Shown here: one piece after another, positions 35,880-47,575 of the stretch
Numbering within the stretch: position 1 is the first letter of the stretch
How the letters are laid out: each line of letters begins with the position of its first letter
Source of the DNA: Paraescarpia echinospica
Taxonomy: Eukaryota; Annelida; Polychaeta; Sabellida; Siboglinidae
Assembly (NCBI GenBank): GCA_020002185.1
Contig: CM034535.1
Coordinates: 67,368,318-67,432,317, forward strand
Direction: 5' to 3'
Length of the DNA stretch: 64,000 nucleotides
Program-made: the position numbers and the translations under genes
Notes under the pieces: model-generated
The model's input: only the letters and a program-made list of their open reading frames with translations
What the model was told of the DNA's origin: nothing
Database searches by the model: none

Positions 35880-36935
35880 CTAGAAAGGCTGTGAAACATT
35901 CGTTCATCCATTTTCAATATATATATATATATATATATATGACCTGTCGTGTTGCATCCAGTAAGAGTATGCCAGATCAACGCGGCTGCTTTCTCTAGAC
36001 CATATTCATCACTGATAAGCTGGAGCATGACTTTGTGACGACACTCGCCAGTGCCCATGATCAGTGATGCATAACTGCCAAATTGAGATACTCTGCACCG
36101 AGCCAAGAAGAGAACACGAATATGTGTCTTATAAATACATATGGACTCAAAATCCAGCATCGAGCGGAGCAGATGCTTATGTGCGGGAATCAGATTCTAC
36201 ACAGTTGAACTTTCGATCTGCATCAGAGACAAGAAGATTTTCCTGCCAAATACCCACTGACTTTGTACTGAACTCAGCAGTTCACGGACACCACTTGTCA
36301 CACCTGCAATGTCATGAACTAGATCACTGCAACAACTCAGGAGTCGGGACAAAGTTATGATAAACTAAAATGTTGTTTGACTACAGAGGCTATGGTGGCT
36401 GTTCACAGGAAACGGAAGGCACTGTTGTGATTCTGACGGTGTAGATGCAGCAACCACTGACCATGGAATCCATACTATTATACACTCACAATACATGAAT
36501 CTGCTCCTCTTGGCTCTGAGCAGTGGCACAACTTGGCAGCAGTACTGGTCATCATGGGTACTTAGTCCGGAGAAAGAACCCTCTTTGATCATATGGCATG
36601 CTGTTACTCGATTCGACATAACACAACCTGTACACAGGGAAAGGTGAAGGAATTATGTTTTCTAACGTCAAATCCTGCAACACTCAGCACAATGTCTTGC
36701 TTTGGTATAGAACCAGTACTACTACTAATTTTGAATCGTGCATTGATATTATATACAACTGTGAAAGGGACGAGAAAAGATTCCCGAACATACAACCGGC
36801 TACATTCCGAGAAGACATTGAGGAAAATAGAAGTGACAATTCCACACTGAAGAGAAGTTCGTCCTGACATTACCATTCGCCCACTGCGTAACTCCGCGTA
36901 AACACTCACAACACTGTTAACATCACAGCACCACA
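35880..36935 (-). pseudogene. Degraded repeat-family protein (uncharacterised invertebrate family)
   Basis: Minus-strand frames, shifted several times, carry 'LYVRESFLVPFTVVYNINARF' near 36800-36740 and later 'GTGECRHKVMLQLISDEYGLEKAAALIWHTLTGCNTTGH'-type residues (36040-35940; quoted key pieces 'GLEKAAAL' and 'LTGCNTTGH'). This pair of blocks recalls a large uncharacterised family common in invertebrate genomes, often next to repeats. I have no function for it. Frameshifts and stops show the copy is dead. The assignment is from memory and tentative. Confidence 0.4.
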
Positions 36936-37629
36936 TTTACTGCACATGCGTCCAATGTTAAATATCCATCACACTGCATTTTGTGAAGAAGAGCAATGGT
37001 CACAAACCATTTTGATATTTTTATTTTTCTGAATCAAATTTTAATTTGTAAAGAATACTTTATTATATTTCGTTCAAAATCATATCAAAACCACAAGGTA
37101 AAAAAACTGGAATGATCTGTTTCATGTTCACAACACTAATTAGATACACTTTGGCAGGATATTTTAATTGTTTAATATTAAATTGCAATTTTTAATGTTC
37201 ACAACAATAATTAGCTAATTTTAAGCACTGTTGCCAAGATTCTAGCCAACATTTTGGGTTTGTTACATTAGCTGGTGTACTAGTCAAGGAATTGAATGTT
37301 GACCGAAACGAGGTAAGTAACCAGCCGTATTTTGGCTGTTCTGTCTACTTAACACACCCACACACTTCTTGTGACGTTCCGTCTCACAACATGTGACTTA
37401 ATCTGCATATATATATATAGGCCTACTGTTCCTAACCTATTGGTGAAAAGTTGTAGTACATCAATACACGTGCAATAAGAGCCACGACGGCAAACGTAAA
37501 ACACTCTGCATGAAGAAGTTTAAGAAAACGAAATAGTAATAGTGCGCCTGGTTTCTTGCATCAAGGTTGGGTATAATCTAGTTCATAAGAATAACACACC
37601 CTAACCACTATTTCAATAATATTTTATTA

Positions 37630-38770
37630 CTAATGGAACACCGTGATAACTACAAGAAATTCGGCTTGGATTATCACCTATATGCCGATTATACGCAACT
37701 TTATGTTTCGTTTTGTCCTGGTGGAGATGGCCAACTTAATTCAGTGGGTCATTTGTGCTGATGCCTAGAAGAAATTGGCGAATGGTCTCGGACCAATTTA
37801 CTGAAATTAAATGATCAGAAGACGGATGTCATGGTGTTTGGTACTAAACAGAAGTTACCACTACTAAAGGAGATTCGTATTTTTTACTCGACTTTGACTT
37901 CGTCTTCAAGTGCGCGCATCCTGGGCGTTGTATTTGATAAATCCCTCAACATGATTAACCACATAAGTGCAATTTGCCGAACAGCGTATATGCACCTCCA
38001 CAACATCAGTCGTAACAGGCGATACCTCACAACAGATGCGACTAAGTCACTTGTGCACGCTTTCGTCATATCTAGATTGGACTACGGGAACGTGCTACTT
38101 GCTGGACTACCACGTGACCACATTCACAAACTCGAGCAAATCCAAAACATGGCAGCAAGAATCATCACGTTCACACCTCGCCGTGACCACTCCGGTTCTA
38201 AAAGAATTACACTGGATGCCAATCAAATGCCGAATCGAGTTTAAAATACTCTTTTACGTGTTCAGATGTCAGAACGGGACGGCGCCGCTGTATCTTGCCA
38301 ATCTGTTAACCAGGCACTGACCGGGACGCACACGTTCATCTGAACAACTTTTGCTTAAAGTTCCACGAACGAACCTGGTCAGCTTCGGGGACAGGTCCGT
38401 TCGTGTGGATCTCGACTATGGAATGCATTATAGATGTATTATTTTGAGTGCATGTATCAGTATTTATTTATGTATGCGTGCGTGCGTGCGTGTGAGTGGG
38501 TATGTGTGTATAGGTATGCATATATGTAAATAGAGAAATAATAGGTATAATTTATAATTTATCTAATTTTATTTATGTATAGTCTTTAATTAATAGTTGT
38601 AATATAACTAACTTAATTTGTTCTACATATTATCTGTAGTTTGTTTTTTTGCAGGTTTTATTAGTATACATAGAATCGCCTGATTGAATTTTATTGTACA
38701 GCGCTTTGACCATATTATGGATATTGCGCTCTATAAATATTAAATATTCTTCTTATTATTATTATCAGAA
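37630..38770 (+). mobile_element. LINE reverse transcriptase C-terminal half and tail
   Basis: Plus-strand frames give 'LDYHLYADYTQLYVSF' (catalytic YADD changed to YADY), 'WSRTNLLKLNDQKTDVMVFG', then an open frame (37831-38244) with 'ARILGVVFDKSLNM', 'RLDYGNVLLAGLPRDHIHKL' and 'IQNMAARIITF'. A frameshift near 38200 moves to 'LKELHWMPIKCRIEFKIL'. The tail ends with 'ACAGCGCTTTGACC', 'TTGCGCTCTATAAATATT' and (TTA)n. This is the connector and C-terminal part of an L2/CR1-type LINE. The altered catalytic motif and frameshift make it inactive. Confidence 0.88.
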
Positions 38771-39028
38771 TCAGTAATTTTATCACTATCAGTAATTTTA
38801 TTTCCAGCAACCGAACGGCACAAATTCAACCATTACTACATAATACAAAACACAATTTATAGTTATATTTATATAACACAATATCTTATAATAAATATAT
38901 TTTATAAATCCATATAATTATAATGCATACAAAATAATTGTTTGATTCTAATTGGTCATTTTCATCTAATATATAGATTGAAGATGGGACTTATATATTT
39001 TAAAAACTTGTAAGCGCGCGTATATCTA

Positions 39029-39900
39029 AATACCCTTACAAAAAAGAGTCAATGGTATACCATTGAATACCATTGAATACCGTTGAATACCATTCGGTAC
39101 CGTTGGACCATTCAATGGTAAATCAGTAAGACTCAGTGGTACTTCCAATGGTATTTGAATATACCATTCAGTATCATTGGACCATCCAATGATAAACCAG
39201 TGTCTCAATGGTACTCTCAATAGTATTTGAACATATCATTCAATACCATTCAATTATAAATCAGTGTCTCAATGGTACTAGAACATATCATTCAATACCA
39301 TTCAATGATAAATCAGTATGTCTCAGTGGTACTCTCAATGGTATTTGAACATACCATTCAGTACTACTGGACCATTCAATGATAAATCATGTTTCAATGG
39401 TTTTTGAACATATCATTCAATACCATTCAATGATAAATCAGTATGTCTCAGTGGTACTCTCAATGGTATTTGAACATACCATTCAGTACTACTGGACCAT
39501 TCAATGATAAATCATGTTTCAATGGTTTTTGAACATATCATTCAATACCATTCAATGATAAATCAGTAGGTCTCAGTGGTACTCTTAATTGTATCTGAAA
39601 ATATAATTTAGTACCATTAGGACATGGTAATTGTATTTGAAAATACCACTCAATATCACTGGACCATTCAATGATAAATCAGTAGGTGCAGTGGTAATTA
39701 TTGGTATTTGAAAAGTACCATTCATTACCTTTGAAAGGTTACAGAATATACCACTGGCAAGTATCTGCCATATTTAAAAACATCATTCACTATACTGAAC
39801 GTTGACAGCGTACCTCTAGATATACCATTGAACCTTCAGTGGTAAACTGAATGGTACCTTCAACTCAATGGTACCATAAACGGTATCTGCATATGTTTTT
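39029..39900. repeat. TACCATT-rich repeat block, left
   Basis: Begins with ATACCCTTACAAAAAA and consists of irregular ~110-bp units full of 'AATACCATTCAATG' and its complement. Much of it is self-complementary on a small scale. The mate block at 49440-50180 ends with the inverted terminus TTGTTGTAAGGGTAT. Confidence 0.8.
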
Positions 39901-40161
39901 GAAACTTATGTATTTTGTGTCATGTGCACATGTGGTGAATGATTGAATCAGAATAAAGATTATAATAATTATACGTATGTCTAAATTACGACGTTTTATA
40001 TATATATCTACTGAATAAACTCGCGAATACACTCAGTCCGCGCCGCAGGCCCGCAGCTGCAGTAACGCCACTCATTTGAAATTACTCGTGAGTCATTCCG
40101 ACGCGCGCGAACTTTTAAACTGATTTGGTTTTGTGTCGCGGTCAAGTAAAGAAACATTACA

Positions 40162-40207
40162 ATGAACATGTTGGGCCAGCGGTCGTATTCATGCCACGAA
40201 ACAAAAG
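40162..40207 (+). CDS. Candidate first coding exon of small membrane protein gene
   Basis: ATG at 40162 opens MNMLGQRSYSCHETK and the exon ends in a G followed by a GTAGTA donor at 40208. The preceding 140 bp are unusually GC- and CpG-rich for this window (around 40020-40150), as expected of a promoter. The exon ends in phase 1, exactly what the exon at 50237 requires, giving a Glu at the junction. Linking them makes a 300-nt coding sequence (46+145+20+89) for 99 residues. The 10-kb intron would contain the SGNH and tyrosine-recombinase relics and the satellite arrays. The link is inferred from phase and position only. The exon could belong elsewhere. Confidence 0.4.
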
Positions 40208-41618
40208 GTAGTAATGTTGTGTGTTGCTTTTGAATTTTGACTCACAGTAATAATATTAAACAGCTAATTACGAAATAATTTTAGTTATCTGCTTCGATGT
40301 GCTTCAATTATCACTCAACGTGCAGTTACGTGCGCAACGTAGACTATTAAACGTGCTATATAAATAATATAAAATATGATTTAATAAGCCTAATAGTAAT
40401 ATATAAAAGATGATCGCAGTCACGTTTACTAGACGTAGTTGCTGCAACATATATGGGTAAGTTCACGAGTTGGAAAACCAGTCTGTGTGTGACATCCTTG
40501 TGAAAAATTCAAACTGACTTTTTCCAATGCAATGACCCCAAAGTTTCTTTCCTGCTATGTGGTGTAGAAACGTATAATTTAATTAATTAGACACAAGGAT
40601 ATAATGACGCAACTATATATAATCATTTTCAACATGGAAATGAATTACCAGCACCGACAGAACGTCAGTTGTGGGTGTAACCAACTGAAGGCAATTTCTG
40701 ATTCTAACATATGCATGCTTTGAGTTCGAGAGAATGTCCTACCTTTTTCATTATTTCTACTTATATACAGGTATAAAAAGAGGCCTTGGCCATTACGCTG
40801 TCACTTGACCAAAAAAGTAAGAAAATTAATATACAGTGATAGAAAAGTCAATAATGACTGTGATCACTATTCGGAAGGAAGGAATACCCAGACAGAGATA
40901 CTTATACTTTGCTGAGTAATTATCCAGACTATCAACAATTGTCCAAATGCTCAATTTTTTGACAGTATAACATTATATTACTATTTATTTACTAGCCACA
41001 TATTGTATTTTTATTGTGTTCTTTTCCGTTTATTTCAGCTTGATGTCATCGCTGCATGATGGCCAAAAGCAAGCTTTCTCCAGGCTGCACAGCAATGAAA
41101 TCAGTAACAGTGGTATAGTGTTTGTGTGTATGCATTCTGAATTATTTAATATTATTATACCATATAATGTATACTTTACACGTGTAAGGTTTCAGGGCAA
41201 AGCGCGATATATCGAAACTCAATTATACGCTTCATCGTTATAGTGTAAATGAAAACTTTGATATAATATTGGAATGTCTTAATAATACAAAATCATGATG
41301 ATTGATATAAAGAGCCAAACTGGGTTTTGTTTACTATAAAACCATCTGCTGTCTCACTTCCCCTTAAAATTGACCATCTTTACAATGTTTGTTGACCGGC
41401 CATATGATAAGGCCGGACACAACAGGTAGATAGGATTATTTTTTTATTTGTGGAACTTGTGCAATTTTTTTTGCCCAAAGTATGGAATGGATCATACTGG
41501 GTAAAAATATATATGGAACTTTTTTCAGGCCAAACCCCTGTTTCCATGGTAACAAACAAATTGGCCACCATTTTGAGCCAACATTAGCACATTTTGAAAC
41601 ACTGCCATTATTTTTGGA

Positions 41619-41661
<43 letters not shown>

Positions 41662-42329
41662 ATTTTGATTCTGTATACATTCTATTGTGAAATGATCATA
41701 TCATTTTTCTGTATGTTTTATTTTTAAAAGACTTTTTTGGTAAAGAATTTTTTGCAACAAATATGCTTACTTCTTTCAAACTATTGATGATTTTAAAATT
41801 GTCTGATCATTTCACACAGCTGTGTCTGCTGAATGCAACACTGAAAACCTTATTTGTATATAGCATAATTACTTCCAGAGAAATACCATTTCCAAATGCA
41901 GAAATTAATATTAAAAAGGTAGGTCATTAATAAATTCATATTATGTACTGTAAATTAACCATCAATCTATTCTAGCATTTTTATATAGGTTCATGGGATG
42001 GCTTCTGCAACAGTTAATGTTTTTATTCATAGCTAGAACATTTGTAAGTTTTGATATGGTTGTGTATTGTACAAAGCAAAAACTTTAAGAGTTGATTATT
42101 TTATTTGTAATATAATCATCACAATTAGCTTAACATGTGATAGGCTTAATATTCATAGACAACCAATATTTGATGACACTGCCTCTTATTTTTTAATCTA
42201 CACTCTAATATTCCTTTACTATGGGACTGTGATTTTTTCTGAAATTTCATCACATATCATAGTTTGATTGCTGTTTTTGTGTGCTTTCTTAAAAATGAAG
42301 GTATGAACGCAGAGCATACTGTATTTAAT
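40208..42329. other. Putative intron sequence, no gene seen
   Basis: AT-rich. A compound CA/TA microsatellite lies at 41621-41660. A small open frame at 41016-41243 starts after a CAG but its phase does not fit the neighbouring exons. Nothing else is recognised. Confidence 0.4.
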
Positions 42330-42742
42330 GCAATGGCCAGGACGGGCCTAGTGCGGGTATTGAGGTAACTGGCTGAGGCGATAATTACTTCCAGCTGTTT
42401 GGCGTAATAAAACCGCCCAGCGCCTTCAGCCAATCACGGCATGTCAGGATTAGGCGCTAGCCTACGATTTGGATTAGCGGTTAAGCCGCCACTTCCGCGT
42501 TAGGTATACAGCCCTGTATGTGTGTCATGTCGTGTATATCCTGATGCTTCTAAATCCTGATTTCTAACTGGTTGTATACCCTATAGATCAATTAGATTTA
42601 AACGCAGATACAGTTACACTTCGTTGACGTCTACCAAAACCCGAAAGGAAGACCGTTCGAGCGCCTATTACATATGAGTATCGCTCGTTTAATATTTGCC
42701 TTCGTGGTTTTCCTTTGTCTTGAAGTCTTGTGACGATCAGTA

Positions 42743-43407
42743 ATGGCGTCGGCCGTAATCATGTCGGCTGCGGTTTCTGATCTAGAAATACTTATTATCA
42801 GACATTCTCATGCATATTGGTTGGGCGAGTTTGTTGAGTCCGCTAGTTCCCCTGGGTTAATTGCGCACTTCGAAAAGCAGGCCAGGCCATAGATGCAAGC
42901 GGCCGGACCGTATCTTCTTTTCGTCAACCAAATCATGGCAAATGTTATGCCTAAGGCGCAGATTTCGGCGATACAACCTGACATTGTAATTGTTTTGCGG
43001 GGTGGCAATGATTTAGACAGAACATGTTCTCCTACTCCACAGTCCGATGGATCACGGCTTTGTGTCTTTGCCGACGAATTGTTGGCAAGAGGAGTTAAGC
43101 AAGAATGTCTGCCAAATCGAGCGCCGGTGAAGGTGGCGCCATTTTGATTTCGAAAATGGGTCCGTTAGCTCGAGTGGCAGCGGTAATTTCTCTGTTCAAA
43201 ACGGAATGTAACCGGAGTCGGGGCCTGTTTTGCTGGCGGCATAAGTATATATGGAACAGCCAAGCGAATATTTTACGATCTGACGGTGTTCATTTTACTG
43301 ACATCGGGAATCTTCGGTTATATCGTAGCATCCTTGGGGCAAATTTTAAAGCCGTAAGCCGGGTAGTTACGGTTCACTGGTTTTGTTTGTCCCCGGGCTT
43401 AGCATGA
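42743..43407 (+). pseudogene. SGNH-hydrolase-like relic, possibly from a tyrosine-recombinase retroelement
   Basis: Three frames on the plus strand together span an SGNH-type fold. Block I-like 'LEILIIRHSHAYWLGEFV' is followed by a TAG. Block III 'QPDIVIVLRGGNDLD' contains the G-x-N-D signature. A late block 'SDGVHFTDIGNLRLYRSI' has the Asp-x-x-His catalytic pair. The usual GDS serine in block I reads RHS here. The stop and frameshifts show it is dead. SGNH hydrolases are known accessory proteins of some Ngaro/DIRS-type elements, and a tyrosine recombinase relic lies 3 kb downstream on the same strand. That suggests one parent element, though the reverse transcriptase is not seen. Confidence 0.65.
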
Positions 43408-43939
43408 CGGGTAAATTATGACTCCAAGTTTTAAAGATTGCCGTTGCAATTGGAAATGTCAGCGACCGTTTGCCAATATTAACTTTATGAGTGCATGCAA
43501 GAATTAGTACCTCGGTGATATTAGTGCATGTCCCAGTACTATTTGCGCAGTTAATATTGATGTACGGTTTGCAAATTTCACAAAGTTTATGCGGCTTTGT
43601 CTTTGACATGTTTCATTTCTGAAGGGTGATTGGCAAAACTGGTGTTTGCTTGACATAATTAAATTGGCTAGTGTCCATATTTTAAGATGCCCGTGACTGT
43701 CTTTCACCTGTTATTGTTGACAACTATTAATGCCAGTAAAGGTTATGGACGTTTACCAGTTATTAATTACTCGCCTGTTGGCTGTAAATATTACTTATCA
43801 TGGCCTTGAGCCAAAATTAACTTCTAGGCCGTTCGCCATTAATAACATATAAATGATTATGAATTTAAAAAAAATTAATACCACTTTAATTTAAAAAATT
43901 AAAGTAAATAACAACATATAATTAATTAATTAATATCAA

Positions 43940-44515
43940 GGTTGCTTGCCAAATTACTGCTTGCCAAATTAACGTGTCTTGGCCGTTTGCCAGTAATCAA
44001 AAATATTTGTTATGGCCGTTTGTCAAGTATTGACTTTTCACGGCTGTTTGCCAAAAATATAACATATCATGGCCGTTTGCCCAATGTACGTCTCTTGGCC
44101 GTTCGCCATTAATAACAATACTCCGCATTGTCATGTATTAAGTTTTCACGGCCGTTTGCCAAACAATTACTTGATGGCCATTTGCCAAACTACCGTCTCT
44201 TGGCCGTTCGCCATTAATACAAATTACTGATCATGGCCATTTGCCAAGTATTCAGTGTTCACGGCCGTTCGCCACAAAAAAACATATCATGGCCATATTT
44301 GCCAAGTATTAAGTGTTCACGGCCGTTCGCCACAAAATCACTTCATGGCCATTTGCCAAACTACCGTCTCTTGGCCGTTCGCCATTAATAACAATTACTG
44401 ATCTTGGCAATTTGCCAAGTATTCAGTGTTCACGGCCGTTCGCCACAAATAACATATCATGGCCGTTTGCCAAATTAACGCCTATTGGCCGTTCGCCATA
44501 AATAATTTTCCAATA
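43940..44515. repeat. GGCCGTTTGCC / GGCCGTTCGCC repeat array
   Basis: About 17 occurrences of TGGCCGTTYGCCA and close variants, in units of variable length with AATA-rich spacers. It lies downstream of the SGNH relic, and similar isolated copies begin at about 43750. Confidence 0.85.
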
Positions 44516-44565
44516 ATAACGATAATAATTATAACTTAATTAAAAATACTAATAAAAATAATAAT

Positions 44566-45128
44566 AATTACCGCTATGCGTTACTGGAGGCATGTGGAAT
44601 AATATGATTACCTCCATGCGTTATTGGAGGCATGTGAAATAATATGATTCCCGCCATGCGTTACTGGAGGCATGTGAAATAATATGATTACCGCCATGCG
44701 TTACTGGAGGCATGTGAAATAATATGATTACCGCCATGCGTTACTGGAGGCATGTGAAATAATATGATTACCGCCATGCGTTACTGGAGGCATGTGAAAT
44801 AATATGATTACCGCCATGCGTTACTGGAGGCATGTGAAATAATATGATTACCGCCATGCGTTGCTGGAGGCATGTGAAACAATATGATTACCGCCATGCG
44901 TTACTGGAGGCATGTGAAACAATATGATTACCGCCATGCGTTACTGGAGGCATGTGAAATAATAATATTACTGTTATGCGTTGCTAGAGGCATGTGAAAT
45001 AATATGATTTCCGCCATGCGTTGCTGGAGGCATGTGAAATAATAAGATTACTGTTATGCGTTGCTAGAGGCATGTGAAATAATATGATTTCCGCCATGCG
45101 TTGCTGGAGGCATGTGAAATAATATGAT
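44566..45128. repeat. 40-bp satellite, about 14 copies
   Basis: Exact 40-bp period. Unit 'CCGCCATGCGTTACTGGAGG' then 'CATGTGAAATAATATGATTA'. Copies in the middle are nearly identical and the edges are more divergent, as expected for unequal exchange. Confidence 0.95.
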
Positions 45129-45450
45129 TAAAGATAAATAATGCTTTATTGATCCTCGCACATAAATTGTGTTACTGTCTGTGCAGCACCTACAGTTACA
45201 CATGTAAACATACAAGAGTAAAATATCATGTTGTACATATGGCACAGATACCAACATTAACAACACCCACATATGCCAACACACACAATTCTTACTGCCT
45301 TGCATTCAGTTGGCGTCATGGTCAAGTAATTCTTACTGCCATGCATTCAGTTGGCGTCATGGTCAAGTAATTCTTACTGCCATGCATTCAGTTGGCGTCA
45401 TTGTCAAGTTTCTCGATTTTCAGACCTGCTTAATATGCTTGACAAATGTG
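45129..45450. repeat. LINE-tail-like sequence and 41-bp triplet repeat
   Basis: 'AATAATGCTTTATTGATCC' near 45138 looks like the reverse complement of a LINE 3' end. Three near-identical 41-bp units, 'ATTCTTACTGCCATGCATTC' + 'AGTTGGCGTCATGGTCAAGTA', span about 45290-45412. Confidence 0.65.
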
Positions 45451-46430
45451 ACCAGTACTTTGTGATTATTGTGCATGACGATGGGAGTGATTTTCTCTGT
45501 AGTTCGAGTACTGTCCTGTTGTGCATTTATTATTGTAGAATTTCTCCTGAAATTCATCCTTGAGGCAGCCAACATCCGAGGCAGAGGGAGGGTCGGTTAC
45601 ACTCGACAATATACACTTGGACATGTTTGGCTGCCTGGTAGGGACATTGGCAGATCGCTGCTGCGACAACGAGAACTCCTCCGTCTACGCCAATGAATGC
45701 TCGACACAGGAACCATGACAGTACTCTCAGACTCCAGGTAGTGGTGGACAGTTAGTCGAATGCAAGGATACATTTGTTGGAACACGATATAGAACACAGT
45801 ATGGCATCTTTTGAGAAGCTGCTGCACAGGACACTGCCTTTGTAACAGCAATTCATCCTACTACACTTATGGCAGTTGCAAGTGGTTTCAGTCCAGCAAG
45901 AGACACTTGACTGGAGTTGGGGCAGTACCAATGCGACGCCTTAACCAAGGGTACATACAACATATTTTATGTTACAGGTATTGGACTTTAGCTATGCAAC
46001 GCAGGACCTATGATCAGTCATTGTGTAACAGTGTAGGTAATAGTGATTTGAATAGGTAATAGATCGTTTCTCATGTCATAGTAATAGATGAGCTCTTATC
46101 AAAAGTAATAGTAATAGATTTGAAAGTAATCGATAATAGTTTAATTACCCCTTTTATTACACCTATTGCTGCAAATGTCCAAAACTTGGGTTTGTTTGCA
46201 TGTTATTCAAACCGTGTATGTGGTAACTGCAAGGGATGTGCACACAATGTACATACAATTACTGAACCGGTATTTGCATAACAGGAAATGATAAGTGTGC
46301 TAATAATTTGATAGGTTCAGCGCATTTCTGCTCAGTGAAACAATGCATAATTAGCAAGCCGGTTACTAATTGTTGGGATACACCATTGGAGAGGCTAATA
46401 ATTGCTTCAACACATTTCTAACACACACAA
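45451..46430. other. No gene recognised
   Basis: Frames at 45469-45696 and 45811-46059 are open but carry no motif I can name. A faint resemblance to PIF/Harbinger transposase spacing was not strong enough to call. Confidence 0.35.
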
Positions 46431-46479
46431 CAGAAGCTGCATCCTGGTGTTGAATTCAAAGGAAATTCCTATTTAGGAG

Positions 46480-46748
46480 AGTATCCTTTGGTTGTTTTAA
46501 ACACAGTGCACAACAAGGCCCACACTCTCTGCAAGAGAGGGGTGAATGTTTATACGGTTTTGTCATTTACTAGGCAGCAGTGTTAAGGGAATTTATTCAT
46601 GCCAGGGGCCCAGTACAGGGTATCCTATTTGCGTACCTGAATGGTTCGTCTATGCTGCGGAGTGAATTCGACGTGTCCCTTAAACGGCTCCTCAGCTTTT
46701 GTGTCTCCCCAGTCACCTATGGGGAATCTTTAAGTCTTGTTATGAGCT
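46480..46748 (+). pseudogene. Partial tyrosine recombinase copy (fragment 1)
   Basis: Plus-strand sequence encodes 'EFIHARGPVQG', 'SSMLRSEFDVSLKRLLSFC', the same segment as in the longer copy at 47280-47405. The similarity extends upstream over 'GCACAACAAGGCC' but breaks after 'SFC', before the catalytic HxxR. It is therefore a duplicated internal piece about 700 bp upstream of its partner. Confidence 0.7.
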
Positions 46749-46751
46749 GAC

Positions 46752-47575
46752 ATGGGTAAGTTGGTAGTGTTTTTTCAGTCACTGAGCATGTATCCTTGTC
46801 TGCCAATCTCGGTGGAAATGATCATGCTTTTTGTGGCACATATGCATGCTGGAGGGTTAGCCCCAGCATCTATCGTTTCTATCGTTTCAGCAGTGGCATA
46901 TTTTCACAAGATTAATGGGTTTCCCGATCCAACTACTAGTTTAATTGTGTACAAGTTATTGCACGAAATTTGTGGTGTTTGCGTGATGTCCGCTTGCCTG
47001 TCATACTACCCATCCTCGCTCGCTTATTACAGGCTCTCTCAACTGTGTTCTCTGTACAATGCAATTGTACTATGCTACGGGTCGTGATGGGGAGAAATAG
47101 GAGAAATGGTACCGAGGGCAAGGTGCAGTGTTCAAAGCTGTTTACATTTAGGAGATGTTATGCTATCTGGTGACCTTATATTACAGTGTCCCTTGGACGT
47201 TTTAAGCATAGTGCACGACAAGGCCACAATCTCTGCAGGTAAGGGCTGAATGCTTACAAGGTTCTGTCATCCACCAAGCAGCGGTGGTAAGGGAATTCAT
47301 TCATGCCAGGGGCCCAGTACATGGTAGCCTGTTTATGTACTCGGATGATTCGCCTATGCTGCGGTGTGAATTTGACGTGTCCCTTAAACGGCTCCTCAGC
47401 TTTTGTGGCTACCAAACTAGTTCATTTAAAGGTCACAGTCTTCGCATTGGTGCAGCTACAGCAGCAGCTTTGTGAGTGAAATCTGACGCACAAATCAGGG
47501 AAACAGGCAGGTGGACATCGAATGTTTTTAGTAAGTATATTCGACTTGCATAAGTGTCTTGGGTCAAAGGTTTGA
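46752..47575 (+). pseudogene. Tyrosine recombinase (phage-integrase fold) relic
   Basis: The N-terminal SAM-like region is in the frame 46752-47087 ('LPISVEMIMLFVAHMHAGGL', 'SIVSAVAYFHKINGFPDPTT'). A shifted frame gives 'RLPVILPILARLLQALSTVF'. The C-terminal catalytic part is at 47284-47560: 'SSFKGHSLRIGAATAAA' (HxxR), then after a stop 'SDAQIRETGRWTSNVFSKYIR', whose Tyr would be the nucleophile and GRW the position of the second conserved His/Trp. Such recombinases belong to DIRS/Ngaro retroelements and Crypton transposons. The SGNH relic upstream favours an Ngaro-like parent. Stops and frameshifts make it inactive. Confidence 0.75.

Noticed and set aside
41016..41243. Next exon of the gene starting at 40162
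   Set aside because: Acceptor present at about 41038, but its open frame does not match the phase left by the 40207 donor and would give an immediate stop.
44566..45128. CRISPR-like regular array
   Set aside because: A eukaryotic satellite with a 40-bp head-to-tail unit and no variable spacers.
45469..46059. Harbinger-like transposase
   Set aside because: The faint spacing resemblance did not yield any catalytic motif in any frame.
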